The position numbers were made by a program, and so were the translations under genes. 64,000 bases of DNA from Pseudonocardia sp. SCN 73-27 (GTDB taxonomy: Bacteria; Actinomycetota; Actinomycetes; Mycobacteriales; Pseudonocardiaceae), in NCBI GenBank assembly GCA_001725415.1, contig MEGH01000009.1, positions 1 to 64,000 on the forward strand, given 5' to 3'. Shown piece by piece: positions 30,731-39,283 of this stretch (position 1 is the stretch's first letter; each line of letters opens with the position of its first letter). The notes under the pieces were generated by a model. The model searched no databases and was not told the DNA's origin. It saw only the letters and a program-made list of their open reading frames with translations.

Positions 30731-31198
30731 GTGAAGCCGCAACGTCGCGCCCGCGCCATCGCCATGACTCCCGCCGAGATCGACGCGTTCCTCGCCGAGG
30801 AGCGCACCTGCCGCGTCGCCACCAACGGCACGAACGGCCCGCACGCCACCCCGCTCTGGTACGCCTGGCACGGCGGGGCATTGTGGCTGACGTCGTTGTC
30901 GCGCAGCCAGCGCTGGACCGACCTGATGGCCGACCCGCGGATCGCGGCGGTGGTCGACGCGGGTCATGACTACAACGAGCTGCGCGGCGTCGAACTTCGC
31001 GGCAGCGTGGAGGTCGTGGGCGAGGTGCCGCGCACCGGCGAGCCGTGCCCGGAGCTCGAGGGCCCCGAGCAGCTGATGGCCGACCGCTATCACGGTGGAC
31101 GGATCCGCCACGACGGTCGCCATGCCTGGCTGCGGCTGCGCCCGGAGAAGATCACCAGCTGGGACTTCCGGAAGCTGCCCGCGGACAGGCAGCGCTGA
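30731..31198 (+). CDS. Pyridoxamine-phosphate-oxidase-like (FDOR, split-barrel) protein
   Basis: A 155-residue flavin/deazaflavin oxidoreductase-type split barrel. Characteristic segments are ERTCRVATNGTNGPHATPLWYAW near residue 25, LSRSQRWTDLMADPRIAAVVD and LRPEKITSWDFRKL at the end. Members bind F420, FMN or heme. GTG 30731 lies 8 bases after TAGCGT (30717-30722), and GTG 30725 is an alternative. It is divergent from the decarboxylase gene and ends just before a long palindrome. Confidence 0.82.
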   Translation: MKPQRRARAIAMTPAEIDAFLAEERTCRVATNGTNGPHATPLWYAWHGGALWLTSLSRSQRWTDLMADPRIAAVVDAGHDYNELRGVELRGSVEVVGEVPRTGEPCPELEGPEQLMADRYHGGRIRHDGRHAWLRLRPEKITSWDFRKLPADRQR

Positions 31199-31205
31199 CG
31201 CGCCT

Positions 31206-31245
31206 GTGAGTGGCGTTATTGGCTATGGCCAATAACGCCACTCAC
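31206..31245. terminator. Perfect 18-bp palindrome between convergent genes
   Basis: GTGAGTGGCGTTATTGGC (31206-31223) is followed after TATG by its exact reverse complement (31228-31245). The stem is AT-richer than the surroundings. It lies between the FDOR gene and the convergent acyl-CoA dehydrogenase gene, so it can serve as a bidirectional terminator. Its length and perfection also suit a dispersed intergenic repeat. Confidence 0.7.
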
Positions 31246-31251
31246 GAGTCG

Positions 31252-32250
31252 TCAGGCCGTGACCAGGGACCAGAGGCCGTCGGCGCCCGCCGCGAGGGTG
31301 AGGTCGCCGATGCGGGCGGCCCAGTCGCCGTCGGTTCCGTCCTCGTCGCGCCAGGCCCAGAGCCGGGTCGTCGTCAGCCGCAGGTCGTGCTCGCGGGTGA
31401 ACCCGATGGCGCCGTGGACCTGGTGGGCGATGCGGGCGACCTCCGTGGCCGCCTGGCCGGTGCGGACCTTCGCCGAGGCGACGGCCAGCTGCGCGGTCGG
31501 CGCGGCGATGCCGTCGCGGACGACGACCCGGGCCGCGGACTCGGCCGCGGCACCGCCGGCGGCGACCTCGGCCGCGGCGAGGGCGAGCTGCTGCTGGACG
31601 GCCTGGAACCGGCCGATCGGACGCCCGAACTGCTCGCGCTCCCCCGCATAGCCGACCGCGCGGGTCAGCGCCCCGCGCGCGGCCCCGGCGAGCAGCAGCG
31701 ACCGCGACAGCGCCGCCCACCGCGCGAACTCCGCGGCGGCACCCTCGGGTGCCGGGGCGACGGCGGCCGTGGCGGCGGACCAGCTCAGGGTGTCGCGCGG
31801 CTCCTCGGCGACGTTGGTGCCCTCGACGACCGTCGCCGTCGCCGGGTCGAGCACCACGACGGAATCCGCGGTGAGCGCGACGACCGCGGCGGCGGACCGG
31901 CCCCACGGGACGCGGGTGAGGGTCCCCGAGACCGCGTCGCCGTCAACGGTCAGAGGGGCGTCGAGCGCGAACGTCAGCGGACCCGCCGGCACCTCCAGGC
32001 CCGCCGCGGCGGCGAGCCGGCACCCGAGGTCGGTCTCCGCCAGCGGCGCCCACGCGGCCGCCGCACCGGCCTCGACGAGGACCGCGCCCAGGTCGAGCAG
32101 CGACCCGCCGCTGCCACCCGCGTCCTCGGCCACGGCGAGGCGGGCGAGCCCGGTCTGCTCGAGGGTGTCCCAGAGGTTGCCGTCGGTGGCGTCGGCGAAC
32201 ACCGACGCGGCCAGCTCGACGAGGTCCGGATCGACAACAGGAATGGTCAT
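31252..32250 (-). CDS. Acyl-CoA dehydrogenase, small partner subunit
   Basis: A 332-residue member of the acyl-CoA dehydrogenase family. The C-terminal domain is recognisable (GREQFGRPIGRFQAVQQQLA-like YAGEREQFGRPIGRFQAVQQ, then HQVHGAIGFTREHDL), but the middle domain is short and the FAD/substrate motif of the larger partner is degenerate. It overlaps the upstream partner by four bases (ATGA). Actinobacteria make heteromeric acyl-CoA dehydrogenases from such adjacent pairs for steroid or side-chain degradation, and this looks like one. The substrate is unknown. Confidence 0.88.
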   Translation of the reverse strand: MTIPVVDPDLVELAASVFADATDGNLWDTLEQTGLARLAVAEDAGGSGGSLLDLGAVLVEAGAAAAWAPLAETDLGCRLAAAAGLEVPAGPLTFALDAPLTVDGDAVSGTLTRVPWGRSAAAVVALTADSVVVLDPATATVVEGTNVAEEPRDTLSWSAATAAVAPAPEGAAAEFARWAALSRSLLLAGAARGALTRAVGYAGEREQFGRPIGRFQAVQQQLALAAAEVAAGGAAAESAARVVVRDGIAAPTAQLAVASAKVRTGQAATEVARIAHQVHGAIGFTREHDLRLTTTRLWAWRDEDGTDGDWAARIGDLTLAAGADGLWSLVTA

Positions 32251-33425
32251 CGGAGCCCCAGTCCGCGCGCGACGATGCCGCGCAGCACCTCGTTGGTGCC
32301 CCCGCGCAGCGTGAAGCCGGGGGCGTGCAGGACGGCGTCGGCGAGCAGGCGGGCGTAGCCGCCCTCGGCGCCGGGGTCGGGCGGGATCGACACGAGCAGC
32401 CGGGCGGCGTCGATGATCTCGTTCTCGAAGCGGGTCCCCAGGTCCTTCACGACGGCCGCCGCCAGCTCCGGCGCCTCCCCCGACGCCAGCGACCCGGCCA
32501 CCGCGAGCGACATCCGCCGCAGCGCCCACAACCGGGCGACGAGCGAGCCCAGCTCGCGGCGCCCCGCGGGCCCGAGGTCGGCGCCCGACAGCTCCCCGAC
32601 CAGGGCGGCCAGCAGCGGGAACGTCGACAGGAAGCGTTCTGGGCCCGATCGTTCGAACGCCAGCTCGCCGGTGACCTGCCCCCAGCCGGAGCCGACGTCG
32701 CCGAGGACCATGTCGTCGGGCACGAAGACGTCGTCGAACACGACCTCGTTGAAGTGGTGCGCGCCGGTGAGCAGGGGGATCGGGCGGATGGTGACGCCGT
32801 CGGCGTGCAGGTCGACGATCAGCTGCGACAGCCCGGAGTGGCGCTTGCCCTCCTCCGGCGGCGAGGTGCGGACCAGCGCGAAGAACGCGTGCGCGTGGTG
32901 CCCGCCCGACGTCCACACCTTGGTGCCGGTCAGCGACCAGCCGCCGTCGACCTTCGTCGCCCGGCTGCGCACCGACGCGAGGTCGGAGCCGGAGTCGGGC
33001 TCGGACATGCCGATGCCGAAGTAGACCTCGCCCGCGGCGATGCCGGGCAGGTACTTCCGGCGCTGTGCCTCGCTGCCGTGGCGCAACAGCGACGGGCCGA
33101 TCTGGCGGTCGGCAACCCAGTGCGCCGCAACGGGTGCGCCGGCCGCGAGGAGCTCCTCGGTGACGACGTAGCGGTCGAGCGGGGAGGCGCCGTGCCCGCC
33201 GTACTCGGCCGGGATCGTCATGCCCAGCCAGCCGCGGGCGGCGAGCCGCCGGGTGAAGTCCTCGTCCCAGCCCGACAACCACACGTCGGATCGGGGGGTC
33301 CAGGCGCCTGCGGCGCGTTCGTCGGCGAGGAACTCCCGGACCTCGGCGCGCAGCGCCTCGGCCCTCGCTGGGAGCTCTGCGGCGGGCGGCGTCAGTGCCG
33401 GCAGCCGCGACAGGGTCTGCGTCAC
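32247..33425 (-). CDS. Acyl-CoA dehydrogenase, large partner subunit
   Basis: A 392-residue acyl-CoA dehydrogenase with a full set of signatures: WLGMTIPAEYGGHG, FGIGMSEPDSGSDLAS for FAD/substrate binding near 150, LTGTKVWTSGG, and the C-terminal LRGGTNEVLRGIVAR. It oxidises an acyl-CoA to the 2-enoyl-CoA and passes electrons to ETF. GTG 33425 is chosen over the longer frame to 33503 because the family starts near here. It is the first gene of the two-gene operon, divergent from the cobalt transporter across a palindrome-rich gap. Confidence 0.9.
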   Translation of the reverse strand: MTQTLSRLPALTPPAAELPARAEALRAEVREFLADERAAGAWTPRSDVWLSGWDEDFTRRLAARGWLGMTIPAEYGGHGASPLDRYVVTEELLAAGAPVAAHWVADRQIGPSLLRHGSEAQRRKYLPGIAAGEVYFGIGMSEPDSGSDLASVRSRATKVDGGWSLTGTKVWTSGGHHAHAFFALVRTSPPEEGKRHSGLSQLIVDLHADGVTIRPIPLLTGAHHFNEVVFDDVFVPDDMVLGDVGSGWGQVTGELAFERSGPERFLSTFPLLAALVGELSGADLGPAGRRELGSLVARLWALRRMSLAVAGSLASGEAPELAAAVVKDLGTRFENEIIDAARLLVSIPPDPGAEGGYARLLADAVLHAPGFTLRGGTNEVLRGIVARGLGLR

Positions 33426-33473
33426 CGCCCCATCGTGGACGACACCGCCCGGATCGGCATGTGACGTGTGCCG

Positions 33474-33528
33474 CCCCTCCGATCGGAGGGGCCACCTGAC
33501 CATCGTGACCGGGACGCTCTGTCAGGTG
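33474..33528. promoter_or_regulatory. Two dyads in the acyl-CoA dehydrogenase / cbiM divergent region
   Basis: CCCCTCCGATCGGAGGGG at 33474-33491 is a perfect 18-bp palindrome. Just after it, CACCTGAC (33493-33500) and GTCAGGTG (33521-33528) form an 8-bp inverted repeat with a 20-base spacer. Both are 50-105 bases upstream of the acyl-CoA dehydrogenase GTG. The position suits an operator for that operon. The 259-base gap shows no cobalamin riboswitch that I can recognise upstream of cbiM. Confidence 0.5.
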
Positions 33529-33684
33529 CCGCCGGCCGGGATCGCCCCAGGTCATCGCCCTCTACCGCCACCGGGACGCAATCGCAGATCGAGTGTTCTC
33601 GCACATGAGTGGCAGGAAGGTCGCCGGGTGTGTTGTGCTGTCGGACGCGAAGGACCCGTGCCGCGGGACCGGTGAGGAGCGCAG

Positions 33685-34398
33685 GTGACCACCACAGACG
33701 TCGCGATGCACATGAGCGACGGCATCGTGAACGCGCCGACGTCCCTGATCTTCGGCGTGATCTCCGTCCTGTTCGTCGGCCTGGCCGCCGTCCGCGCCCG
33801 CGCCGACCTCGACGACCGCACCGCCCCCATGGCCGGCCTGGTCACCACATTCGTCTTCGCCGTCCAGATGATCAACTTCCCGATCCTGCCCGGCGCGAGC
33901 GGACACCTGCTCGGCGGCGCGCTCGTCGCGATCCTCGTCGGGCCGTGGGTCGGCACCCTCTGCATCACGATCGTCCTCGTCGTGCAGGCCCTGCTGTTCG
34001 CCGACGGCGGCCTCACCGCGTTGGGCACCAACGTGTTCAACATGGCGATCATCGGTGTGGTCGTCGGCTGGGCCGTCGCCCGCGCCATGCGCGGCCTCGC
34101 CAGGCGCAGCCGCGGCGGGCTGCTCGCCACCGCGTTCGTCGCCGCGTTCGTCAACACCGTCGTCGCCTCCCTCGGGTTCGTGCTCGAGTACGCGATCGGT
34201 GGTGCCGCCGGCGCCACCACCGGCACCGTGTTCGTGCTGATGGTCGGCTTCCACGCCCTCATCGGGATCGGCGAGGGCGTCATCACCGCCGCCACCGTCG
34301 GCGCCGTCGCGGCCGTCCGGCCCGACCTCGTCCACCTGCTGCGCACCGCCCCCCGCGTCGAGCAGCCCGTCGCTCGTGGAGAGGGGACGCAGGCATGA
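33685..34398 (+). CDS. cbiM: ECF cobalt/nickel transporter substrate-capture subunit (CbiM)
   Basis: A 237-residue membrane protein with about seven helices. Near the N terminus MHMSDGIVNAPTS carries the Met-His-Met segment; the conserved histidine of CbiM/NikM proteins binds Co2+ or Ni2+. It is the first of four genes (M-N-Q-O) overlapping by 1-4 bases, which make one energy-coupling-factor importer. GTG 33685 follows GGAGCGCAG. The metal cannot be told apart by eye; cobalt would fit the cobalamin-dependent metH in the same window. Confidence 0.93.
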   Translation: MTTTDVAMHMSDGIVNAPTSLIFGVISVLFVGLAAVRARADLDDRTAPMAGLVTTFVFAVQMINFPILPGASGHLLGGALVAILVGPWVGTLCITIVLVVQALLFADGGLTALGTNVFNMAIIGVVVGWAVARAMRGLARRSRGGLLATAFVAAFVNTVVASLGFVLEYAIGGAAGATTGTVFVLMVGFHALIGIGEGVITAATVGAVAAVRPDLVHLLRTAPRVEQPVARGEGTQA

Positions 34399-34769
34399 GC
34401 CGCTCCGACACCCGCCGCCGGTACCGGTTCCTGATCGGGTTCCTGCTCGTCGCCCTCGTCATCGCCGGCGGCGTGTCCTACCTGGCCAGCTCCTCCCCCG
34501 ACGGCCTCGACTCCGTGACCCTGCACGGCTGCCAGGTCTCCGAGACGTCCGCGGGCGAGCAGCTCGACGGCACCTGCATCGCCCAGAACGCCACCGAGCA
34601 CGCGACGGCGTCCGGGCCGCTCGCCGACTACTCGGTCGGCGGGGCCGAGCACTCCGTCGGCATCGCCGGAATCCTCGGCGTGATCGTCACCGTGCTCGTC
34701 GCGGGCGGGCTGTTCTGGCTGCTGCGCGGCCGGTCGACGTCCGACGCCGCCACACCCGACGACGACTGA
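34395..34769 (+). CDS. cbiN: PDGLE-domain / CbiN-like small membrane subunit
   Basis: A 124-residue protein with two membrane segments: one near residues 13-31 and one near 88-112. Between them lies an extracytoplasmic loop starting with SPDGLDSV, the PDGLE signature of the CbiN/NikN accessory subunit. It stabilises or activates the M subunit in this transporter class. Two cysteines in the loop may pair. ATG 34395 overlaps the cbiM stop and its TGA overlaps the next ATG. Confidence 0.88.
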   Translation: MSRSDTRRRYRFLIGFLLVALVIAGGVSYLASSSPDGLDSVTLHGCQVSETSAGEQLDGTCIAQNATEHATASGPLADYSVGGAEHSVGIAGILGVIVTVLVAGGLFWLLRGRSTSDAATPDDD

Positions 34770-35533
34770 TGGGTGCCGGGCACTCGCACCCGCTGTACCT
34801 GCCGGGGGCGTCGGTCGTGCACCGGCTCCCGGCCGAGGTGAAGATCGTCGCCGCGTTCCTGACCGTGCTGTGCGTCGTCGCGACGCCCCGCGAGGCGTTC
34901 TGGGCCTTCGGCGGCTACCTGCTGCTGCTCGCCGCGGTGTGGGTCGCCGCCCGCATCCCGCCGGGCTGGATGGCGCGGCGCGCCCTCATCGAGGCCCCGT
35001 TCGTCGTGCTGGCGATCCTGCTGCCGTTCACCGGGCCCGACCCGCGGTTCGACTGGGCCGGCATGTCGCTCTCGCAGGCCGGCGTCCTCGGGGCGTGGAA
35101 CATCCTCGCCAAGGGCACCCTCGGCGTCCTCACCTCGCTGACCCTCGCCGCGACCACCCCGATGCGGGACCTGCTGCTCGGGCTGCAGCGGCTCCGGGCG
35201 CCCGCGCTCGTCCTCACCATCGCGACGCTGATGCTGCGTTACGCCGACGTCATCGCCGGTGAGGCCCGCCGGATGCGCCTGGCGCGCATCGCCCGCGGCC
35301 ACGACCCACGCTTCCTGTGGCAGGCCGGCGCCACCGCGCGGGGCATCGGCAGCCTGTTCGTCCGCTCCTACGAACGCGGCGAACGCGTTCACCTCGCCAT
35401 GCTCTCCCGCGGCTGGACCGGCACCATGCCGACGACAGGTGCCCCCGCGGCCGCACGCACCCAGTGGATCGCGGCGCTGGCCGTCCCGGCGGTCGCCGCC
35501 GCCCTCGCCGTGACGGGAATGATGACGACGTGA
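34769..35533 (+). CDS. cbiQ: ECF transporter transmembrane coupling subunit (CbiQ)
   Basis: A 254-residue T-component. Five to six hydrophobic helices and the two cytoplasmic coupling signatures are visible: RRMRLARIARGHDP and SYERGERVHLAMLSRGW, the ARG and SRG motifs that dock onto the ATPase. ATG 34769 shares a base with the preceding stop (TGATG), so translation is coupled. The stop overlaps the GTG of cbiO. Confidence 0.93.
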   Translation: MGAGHSHPLYLPGASVVHRLPAEVKIVAAFLTVLCVVATPREAFWAFGGYLLLLAAVWVAARIPPGWMARRALIEAPFVVLAILLPFTGPDPRFDWAGMSLSQAGVLGAWNILAKGTLGVLTSLTLAATTPMRDLLLGLQRLRAPALVLTIATLMLRYADVIAGEARRMRLARIARGHDPRFLWQAGATARGIGSLFVRSYERGERVHLAMLSRGWTGTMPTTGAPAAARTQWIAALAVPAVAAALAVTGMMTT

Positions 35534-36303
35534 GCGCCCACACCGAGCCTGCGGCGGCGGTCGCCGCCACCACGACACCGTCGCTGGACGTCCGCGGCCT
35601 CGACTTCGCCTACCCCGACGGCACCCCCGCCCTGCACGGCGTCGACCTGCGCATCGAGCCCGGCGAACGCGTCGCCCTGCTCGGCCCCAACGGCGCCGGG
35701 AAGACGACGCTCGTCCTGCAGCTCAACGGGATCCTCTCCCCCACCGAGGGCGAGGTCGTCGTCGGCGGGCTGCCCGTGCGCAAGCCCAACCTGCAGGAGG
35801 TCCGCCGCCGCGTCGGGATCGTCTTCCAGGACCCCGACGACCAGCTCTTCATGCCGACGGTCCGCGAGGACGTCGCGTTCGGGCCGGCCAACTTCGGTGT
35901 CCGCGGTGACGAGCTCACCGCCCGCGTCGCCGGGGCGTTGGAGGCCGTCGGGATGGCCGAGCACGCCGACCGGTCCCCACTGCACCTGTCGGGCGGGCAG
36001 CGCCGCCGCGTCGCGCTCGCCACCGTGCTGTCGTGCGATCCCGAGATCCTGGTGCTCGACGAACCGTCGTCGAACCTCGACCCCGTCGCCCGCCGCGAGC
36101 TCGCCGACGTCCTCCTCGGCCTCGACCGGACGCTGCTGATGGTCACCCACGACCTGCCCTACGCGCTGCAGCTGTGCCCGCGCAGCGTCGTCGTCGACGG
36201 CGGCCGGGTCGTCGCCGACGGACCCACCCGGGAACTGCTGGCCGACACCGAGATGCTGCGCGCGCACCGACTCGAGCTGCCGTTCGGGTTCACGCTCGCC
36301 TGA
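35530..36303 (+). CDS. cbiO: ECF transporter ATPase (CbiO)
   Basis: A 257-residue ABC ATPase. Walker A is GPNGAGKTT near residue 55, the Q loop is FQDPDDQLF, the ABC signature is LSGGQRRRVALA near 157, Walker B is ILVLDEPSSNLDP, and the H loop is MVTHDLPYA. It drives the CbiM-N-Q metal importer and is the last gene of the operon. GTG 35530 overlaps the cbiQ stop by four bases. A short hairpin follows the stop. Confidence 0.95.
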   Translation: MSAHTEPAAAVAATTTPSLDVRGLDFAYPDGTPALHGVDLRIEPGERVALLGPNGAGKTTLVLQLNGILSPTEGEVVVGGLPVRKPNLQEVRRRVGIVFQDPDDQLFMPTVREDVAFGPANFGVRGDELTARVAGALEAVGMAEHADRSPLHLSGGQRRRVALATVLSCDPEILVLDEPSSNLDPVARRELADVLLGLDRTLLMVTHDLPYALQLCPRSVVVDGGRVVADGPTRELLADTEMLRAHRLELPFGFTLA

Positions 36304-36329
36304 CCTGCTCCGCCAGTCGCACAACGAGA

Positions 36330-36364
36330 ACCGCCGGGCCCGACGTGACGTCGAACCCGGCGGT
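36330..36364. terminator. Hairpin between cbiO and the SPFH gene
   Basis: ACCGCCGGGCCCGACG (36330-36345) pairs with CGTCGAACCCGGCGGT (36349-36364) with two mismatches and a three-base loop. It lies in the 78 bases between two convergent genes and probably ends both transcripts. Confidence 0.6.
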
Positions 36365-36381
36365 CCCGCGCACCGGGGCGC

Positions 36382-37767
36382 TCAGTGCGGCGGGGGCGGC
36401 GCCGGATAGCCGGGCAGCCCGCTACCGCCCTCGTCGTCGCGGCGCGGCTCCTCGTCGGCCTGGGCCGGGGTGCCGCGCGGCGGCGTCGGCACCGAGCTCT
36501 GGCCCTCGTCGTCCCAGTCGCCCCGCTCGATCTCCCGCGGCGCCTCGCGCCGCGGCGCCGGGGACGGCGGGGTCCGCCGCTGCTGGGCCTGCTGTCCACC
36601 CTCGCCGGGGCCGAGCCGGCCCGGCGCACCCGGGATCGCGCTCGGCTCCGCCCCCAGCGGCGGGACCTCCTGCCACGCCTGCGCCTCGGCATTGGCGACG
36701 ACCGCGGCGATCTCCGGGTTCGTGCGGGTGTCGAACCAGCCCTCCAGGCCCGGGTCGTCGTCCTCCGGGCGGTTGGCCGGCGCACCGTCGTCGGGGCTGG
36801 GCTGGTAGCGGAACACCCCGTCGTCGCCGGGCGCGCCCAGCATGCGGGTGAAGCCCTCGAGCGCCTTGCCGAAGTCCGACGGCACCAGCCACACCTTGTT
36901 GGCGTCGCCCTGCGCCATCTGCGGCAACGTCTGCAGGTACTGGTAGGCCAGCAGCTCCGGCGTCGGCTTGCCCGCCTTGATCGCCGCGAACACCTTCTCG
37001 ATGGCCTTCGCCTGGCCCTGCGCCTGCAGGTACCGGGCCGCCCGGTCACCCTGCGCCCGCAGGATGCGCGACTGCCGGTCGGCCTCCGCGTTGAGGATCG
37101 CCGCCTGCTTCGCACCCTCCGCCGTGAGGATCTGCGACTGCTTCTGGCCCTCCGCCGAGCGGATCGCCGACTCCCGCTCACCCTCCGCGGTGAGGATCAT
37201 GGCCCGCTTCTCACGGTCGGCCTTCATCTGCCGCTCCATCGACTCCTGGATCGACGGCGGCGGGTCGATGGCCTTGATCTCGACACGCGCCACGCGGATG
37301 CCCCACCGGCCGGTGGCCTCGTCGAGCTCCCCGCGCAGCTGGGTGTTGATCGCGTCGCGGGAGGTCAGCGTCTCCTCCAACGTCATGCCGCCGACCACGT
37401 TGCGCAGCGTCGTCGTCGTGATCTGCTCGACACCCACGATGTAGTCGGAGATCTCGTAGACCGCCGACCGCGGGTCGGTGACCTGGAAGTACACGACCGT
37501 GTCGATGTTGACGGTCAGGTTGTCCTGGGTGATCACCGGCTGCGGCGGGAACGACACCACCTGCTCGCGCAGGTCGATCCGCTCCCGGATGCGGTCCACG
37601 AACGGCACCAGGAACGTCAGCCCCGGCGGCTGCGTGGCCTTGTACCGGCCCAGCCGCTCGATCACCGCGGCCGTCGCCTGCGGAATGATCTGGACAGCCC
37701 TGATCAGCGTCACCGCCACCAGCACCACGATCACCAGTACGACGATGAGCGTCACCGTGCCGTCCAC
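36382..37767 (-). CDS. SPFH/Band 7 (stomatin/slipin-type) membrane protein
   Basis: A 461-residue stomatin-like scaffold. One N-terminal membrane helix (residues 5-24) is followed by the SPFH domain with ERLGRYKATQPPGLTFLVPFVDRI and DPRSAVYEISDY. A long coiled coil has repeats of LTAEGE-R-SAIRSAEGQ-K-SQ near 200-250. The C-terminal 130 residues are Pro/Gly/acidic and disordered. Such proteins organise membrane microdomains. Its partner NfeD is encoded 61 bases upstream on the same strand, the standard pairing. Confidence 0.92.
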   Translation of the reverse strand: MDGTVTLIVVLVIVVLVAVTLIRAVQIIPQATAAVIERLGRYKATQPPGLTFLVPFVDRIRERIDLREQVVSFPPQPVITQDNLTVNIDTVVYFQVTDPRSAVYEISDYIVGVEQITTTTLRNVVGGMTLEETLTSRDAINTQLRGELDEATGRWGIRVARVEIKAIDPPPSIQESMERQMKADREKRAMILTAEGERESAIRSAEGQKQSQILTAEGAKQAAILNAEADRQSRILRAQGDRAARYLQAQGQAKAIEKVFAAIKAGKPTPELLAYQYLQTLPQMAQGDANKVWLVPSDFGKALEGFTRMLGAPGDDGVFRYQPSPDDGAPANRPEDDDPGLEGWFDTRTNPEIAAVVANAEAQAWQEVPPLGAEPSAIPGAPGRLGPGEGGQQAQQRRTPPSPAPRREAPREIERGDWDDEGQSSVPTPPRGTPAQADEEPRRDDEGGSGLPGYPAPPPPH

Positions 37768-37828
37768 CCCGATCCCTCCCTGCTGAAGGTCGCCCGACCC
37801 TGAGGGGGCGCACCGTATCGCCCGCCGA

Positions 37829-38266
37829 TCAGTCCTCGGCGAGCACCATGGCCGTCGCGCCGGAGATCTCGATGATCCGCACGCGGGTGCCGTTCTCGAT
37901 GGTCTGTTCGTGGTCGAAGGCCTGCGCCGACCACACGTCGCCGCCGATCTTCACGCGGCCCCCCGTGTGGTCACCGCGGATCTCCGCGACGACGGTGCCG
38001 TGCTTGCCCACCAACGCCTCGGTGTTCGTCGAGTGGTGCTCGATCGCCCTGTCGAGACGGCGCCGCAACGCCGGGCGCACCGCGAAGATCAGCAGCACCG
38101 ACACGGCCGCGAACACCAGCGTCGTCGGCAACACCGACAGGCCCAGCAGGGAGCCACCGGCCGCGGCGAGCGCACCGGCACCGAGCATCAACAGGAAGAA
38201 CTCGCCGCTGAGCACCTCCGCGGCGATCAGCGCGACCCCGGCGATCAGCCAGATCAGTGCGCCCAT
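37829..38266 (-). CDS. NfeD-family membrane protein
   Basis: A 145-residue short NfeD protein: three or four membrane helices in residues 1-70, then a small OB-fold domain (ALVGKHGTVVAEIRGDHTGGRVKIGGDVWSA). NfeD partners SPFH proteins in membrane domains, and here the SPFH gene follows directly. The long protease-bearing NfeD form is not present. Codon use and position support a two-gene operon. Confidence 0.9.
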   Translation of the reverse strand: MGALIWLIAGVALIAAEVLSGEFFLLMLGAGALAAAGGSLLGLSVLPTTLVFAAVSVLLIFAVRPALRRRLDRAIEHHSTNTEALVGKHGTVVAEIRGDHTGGRVKIGGDVWSAQAFDHEQTIENGTRVRIIEISGATAMVLAED

Positions 38267-38285
38267 GACACGATCCTGCCAGACC

Positions 38286-39107
38286 TCAGTCAGTCACCGT
38301 CACGAAATCGATCAGGTGCTCGACGGCTCCGATCAGGTCGGACTCCAGGTCCCGGAAGCTGCGCACCGCACCGAGGACGCGCCGCGCCCCGTCGGCCGGC
38401 TCACCCCAGCGCAGGGCGTCGCACACCCCGGTCTTCCAGTCGGTGCCACGCGGGATCACCGGCCACTCCCGGATCCCGACGACCGCCGGCTTCACCGCCT
38501 GCCACACGTCGACGAACGGATGCCCGGTGACCAGCACGTCCGGGCCGGCGACGGCCTGCGCCGCCCGCGTCTCCTTCGACCCGGCGACGAGATGGTCCAC
38601 CAGGATCCCGAGCCGCCGGTGCGGTGCCGGCCCGAAGTCCGCGACGGCTGCGGCGAGATCGTCCATGCCGTGCATCGGCTCCACGACGATCCCCTCGACC
38701 CGCAGGTCGTGGCCCCACACCGTCTCGAGGAGCGCCGCGTCGTGGATGCCCTCCACCCAGATCCGGCTGGCCCGGGCCGTGCGTGCCTTCAGGTTCGCGA
38801 CGTGCACCGACCCCGACGCCGACCGCCCCGGGCCCTTCGGCGCCGCCCTCGGGACGACGAGCGTGGCCGGGGCGCCCTCGAACAGGAACGCCGCGGGCCG
38901 CAACGGGAACACCCGGCGCCCGCCGTGGCGGTCCTCCAGGGTGACCTCGCGGACGTCGACCTTCACGACGGCACCGCAGAACCCGCTCGCCGGATCCTCG
39001 ACGACGAGCCCCGCCTCGGCCGGCACCTCCGGCACCGTCCGTCGCACCTGACGGCGCACGCCGTCGTCGCCGAAGCTGCCGCGGTAGTCGTGGGAGCGCA
39101 GGGACAC
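38286..39107 (-). CDS. DUF3097 family protein
   Basis: A 273-residue cytoplasmic protein of the actinobacterial DUF3097 family, recognised by SLRSHDYRGSF at the start and the RIWVEGIHDAALLETVWGHDLR segment, which resembles a Toprim-like fold (acidic E in EGIHDA, D in LVDHLVAGSKE). The function is unknown. The frame runs open to 39167, but GTG 39107 fits the family start and gives a normal length. Confidence 0.85.
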   Translation of the reverse strand: MSLRSHDYRGSFGDDGVRRQVRRTVPEVPAEAGLVVEDPASGFCGAVVKVDVREVTLEDRHGGRRVFPLRPAAFLFEGAPATLVVPRAAPKGPGRSASGSVHVANLKARTARASRIWVEGIHDAALLETVWGHDLRVEGIVVEPMHGMDDLAAAVADFGPAPHRRLGILVDHLVAGSKETRAAQAVAGPDVLVTGHPFVDVWQAVKPAVVGIREWPVIPRGTDWKTGVCDALRWGEPADGARRVLGAVRSFRDLESDLIGAVEHLIDFVTVTD

Positions 39108-39283
39108 GCCGTTTTCTACCCCGCGCCGACAGGTACGGACCGGGCGACACGCCGTGTGCGACACCACCCGTGCGGAGCCGACCGGTCGTGACCGGCGGAA
39201 ACCGGTCGATCACACCTCGTGTCCATCCCTCACCCACACGGCGGTAATGCCGTCGCCCGCCTGTGTTGCGTAGCCTGACTCGC

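Noticed and set aside
33504-33684. Cobalamin or NiCo riboswitch upstream of cbiM
   Set aside because: I looked for a B12 box and the conserved junctions and found none; only plain hairpins are present.
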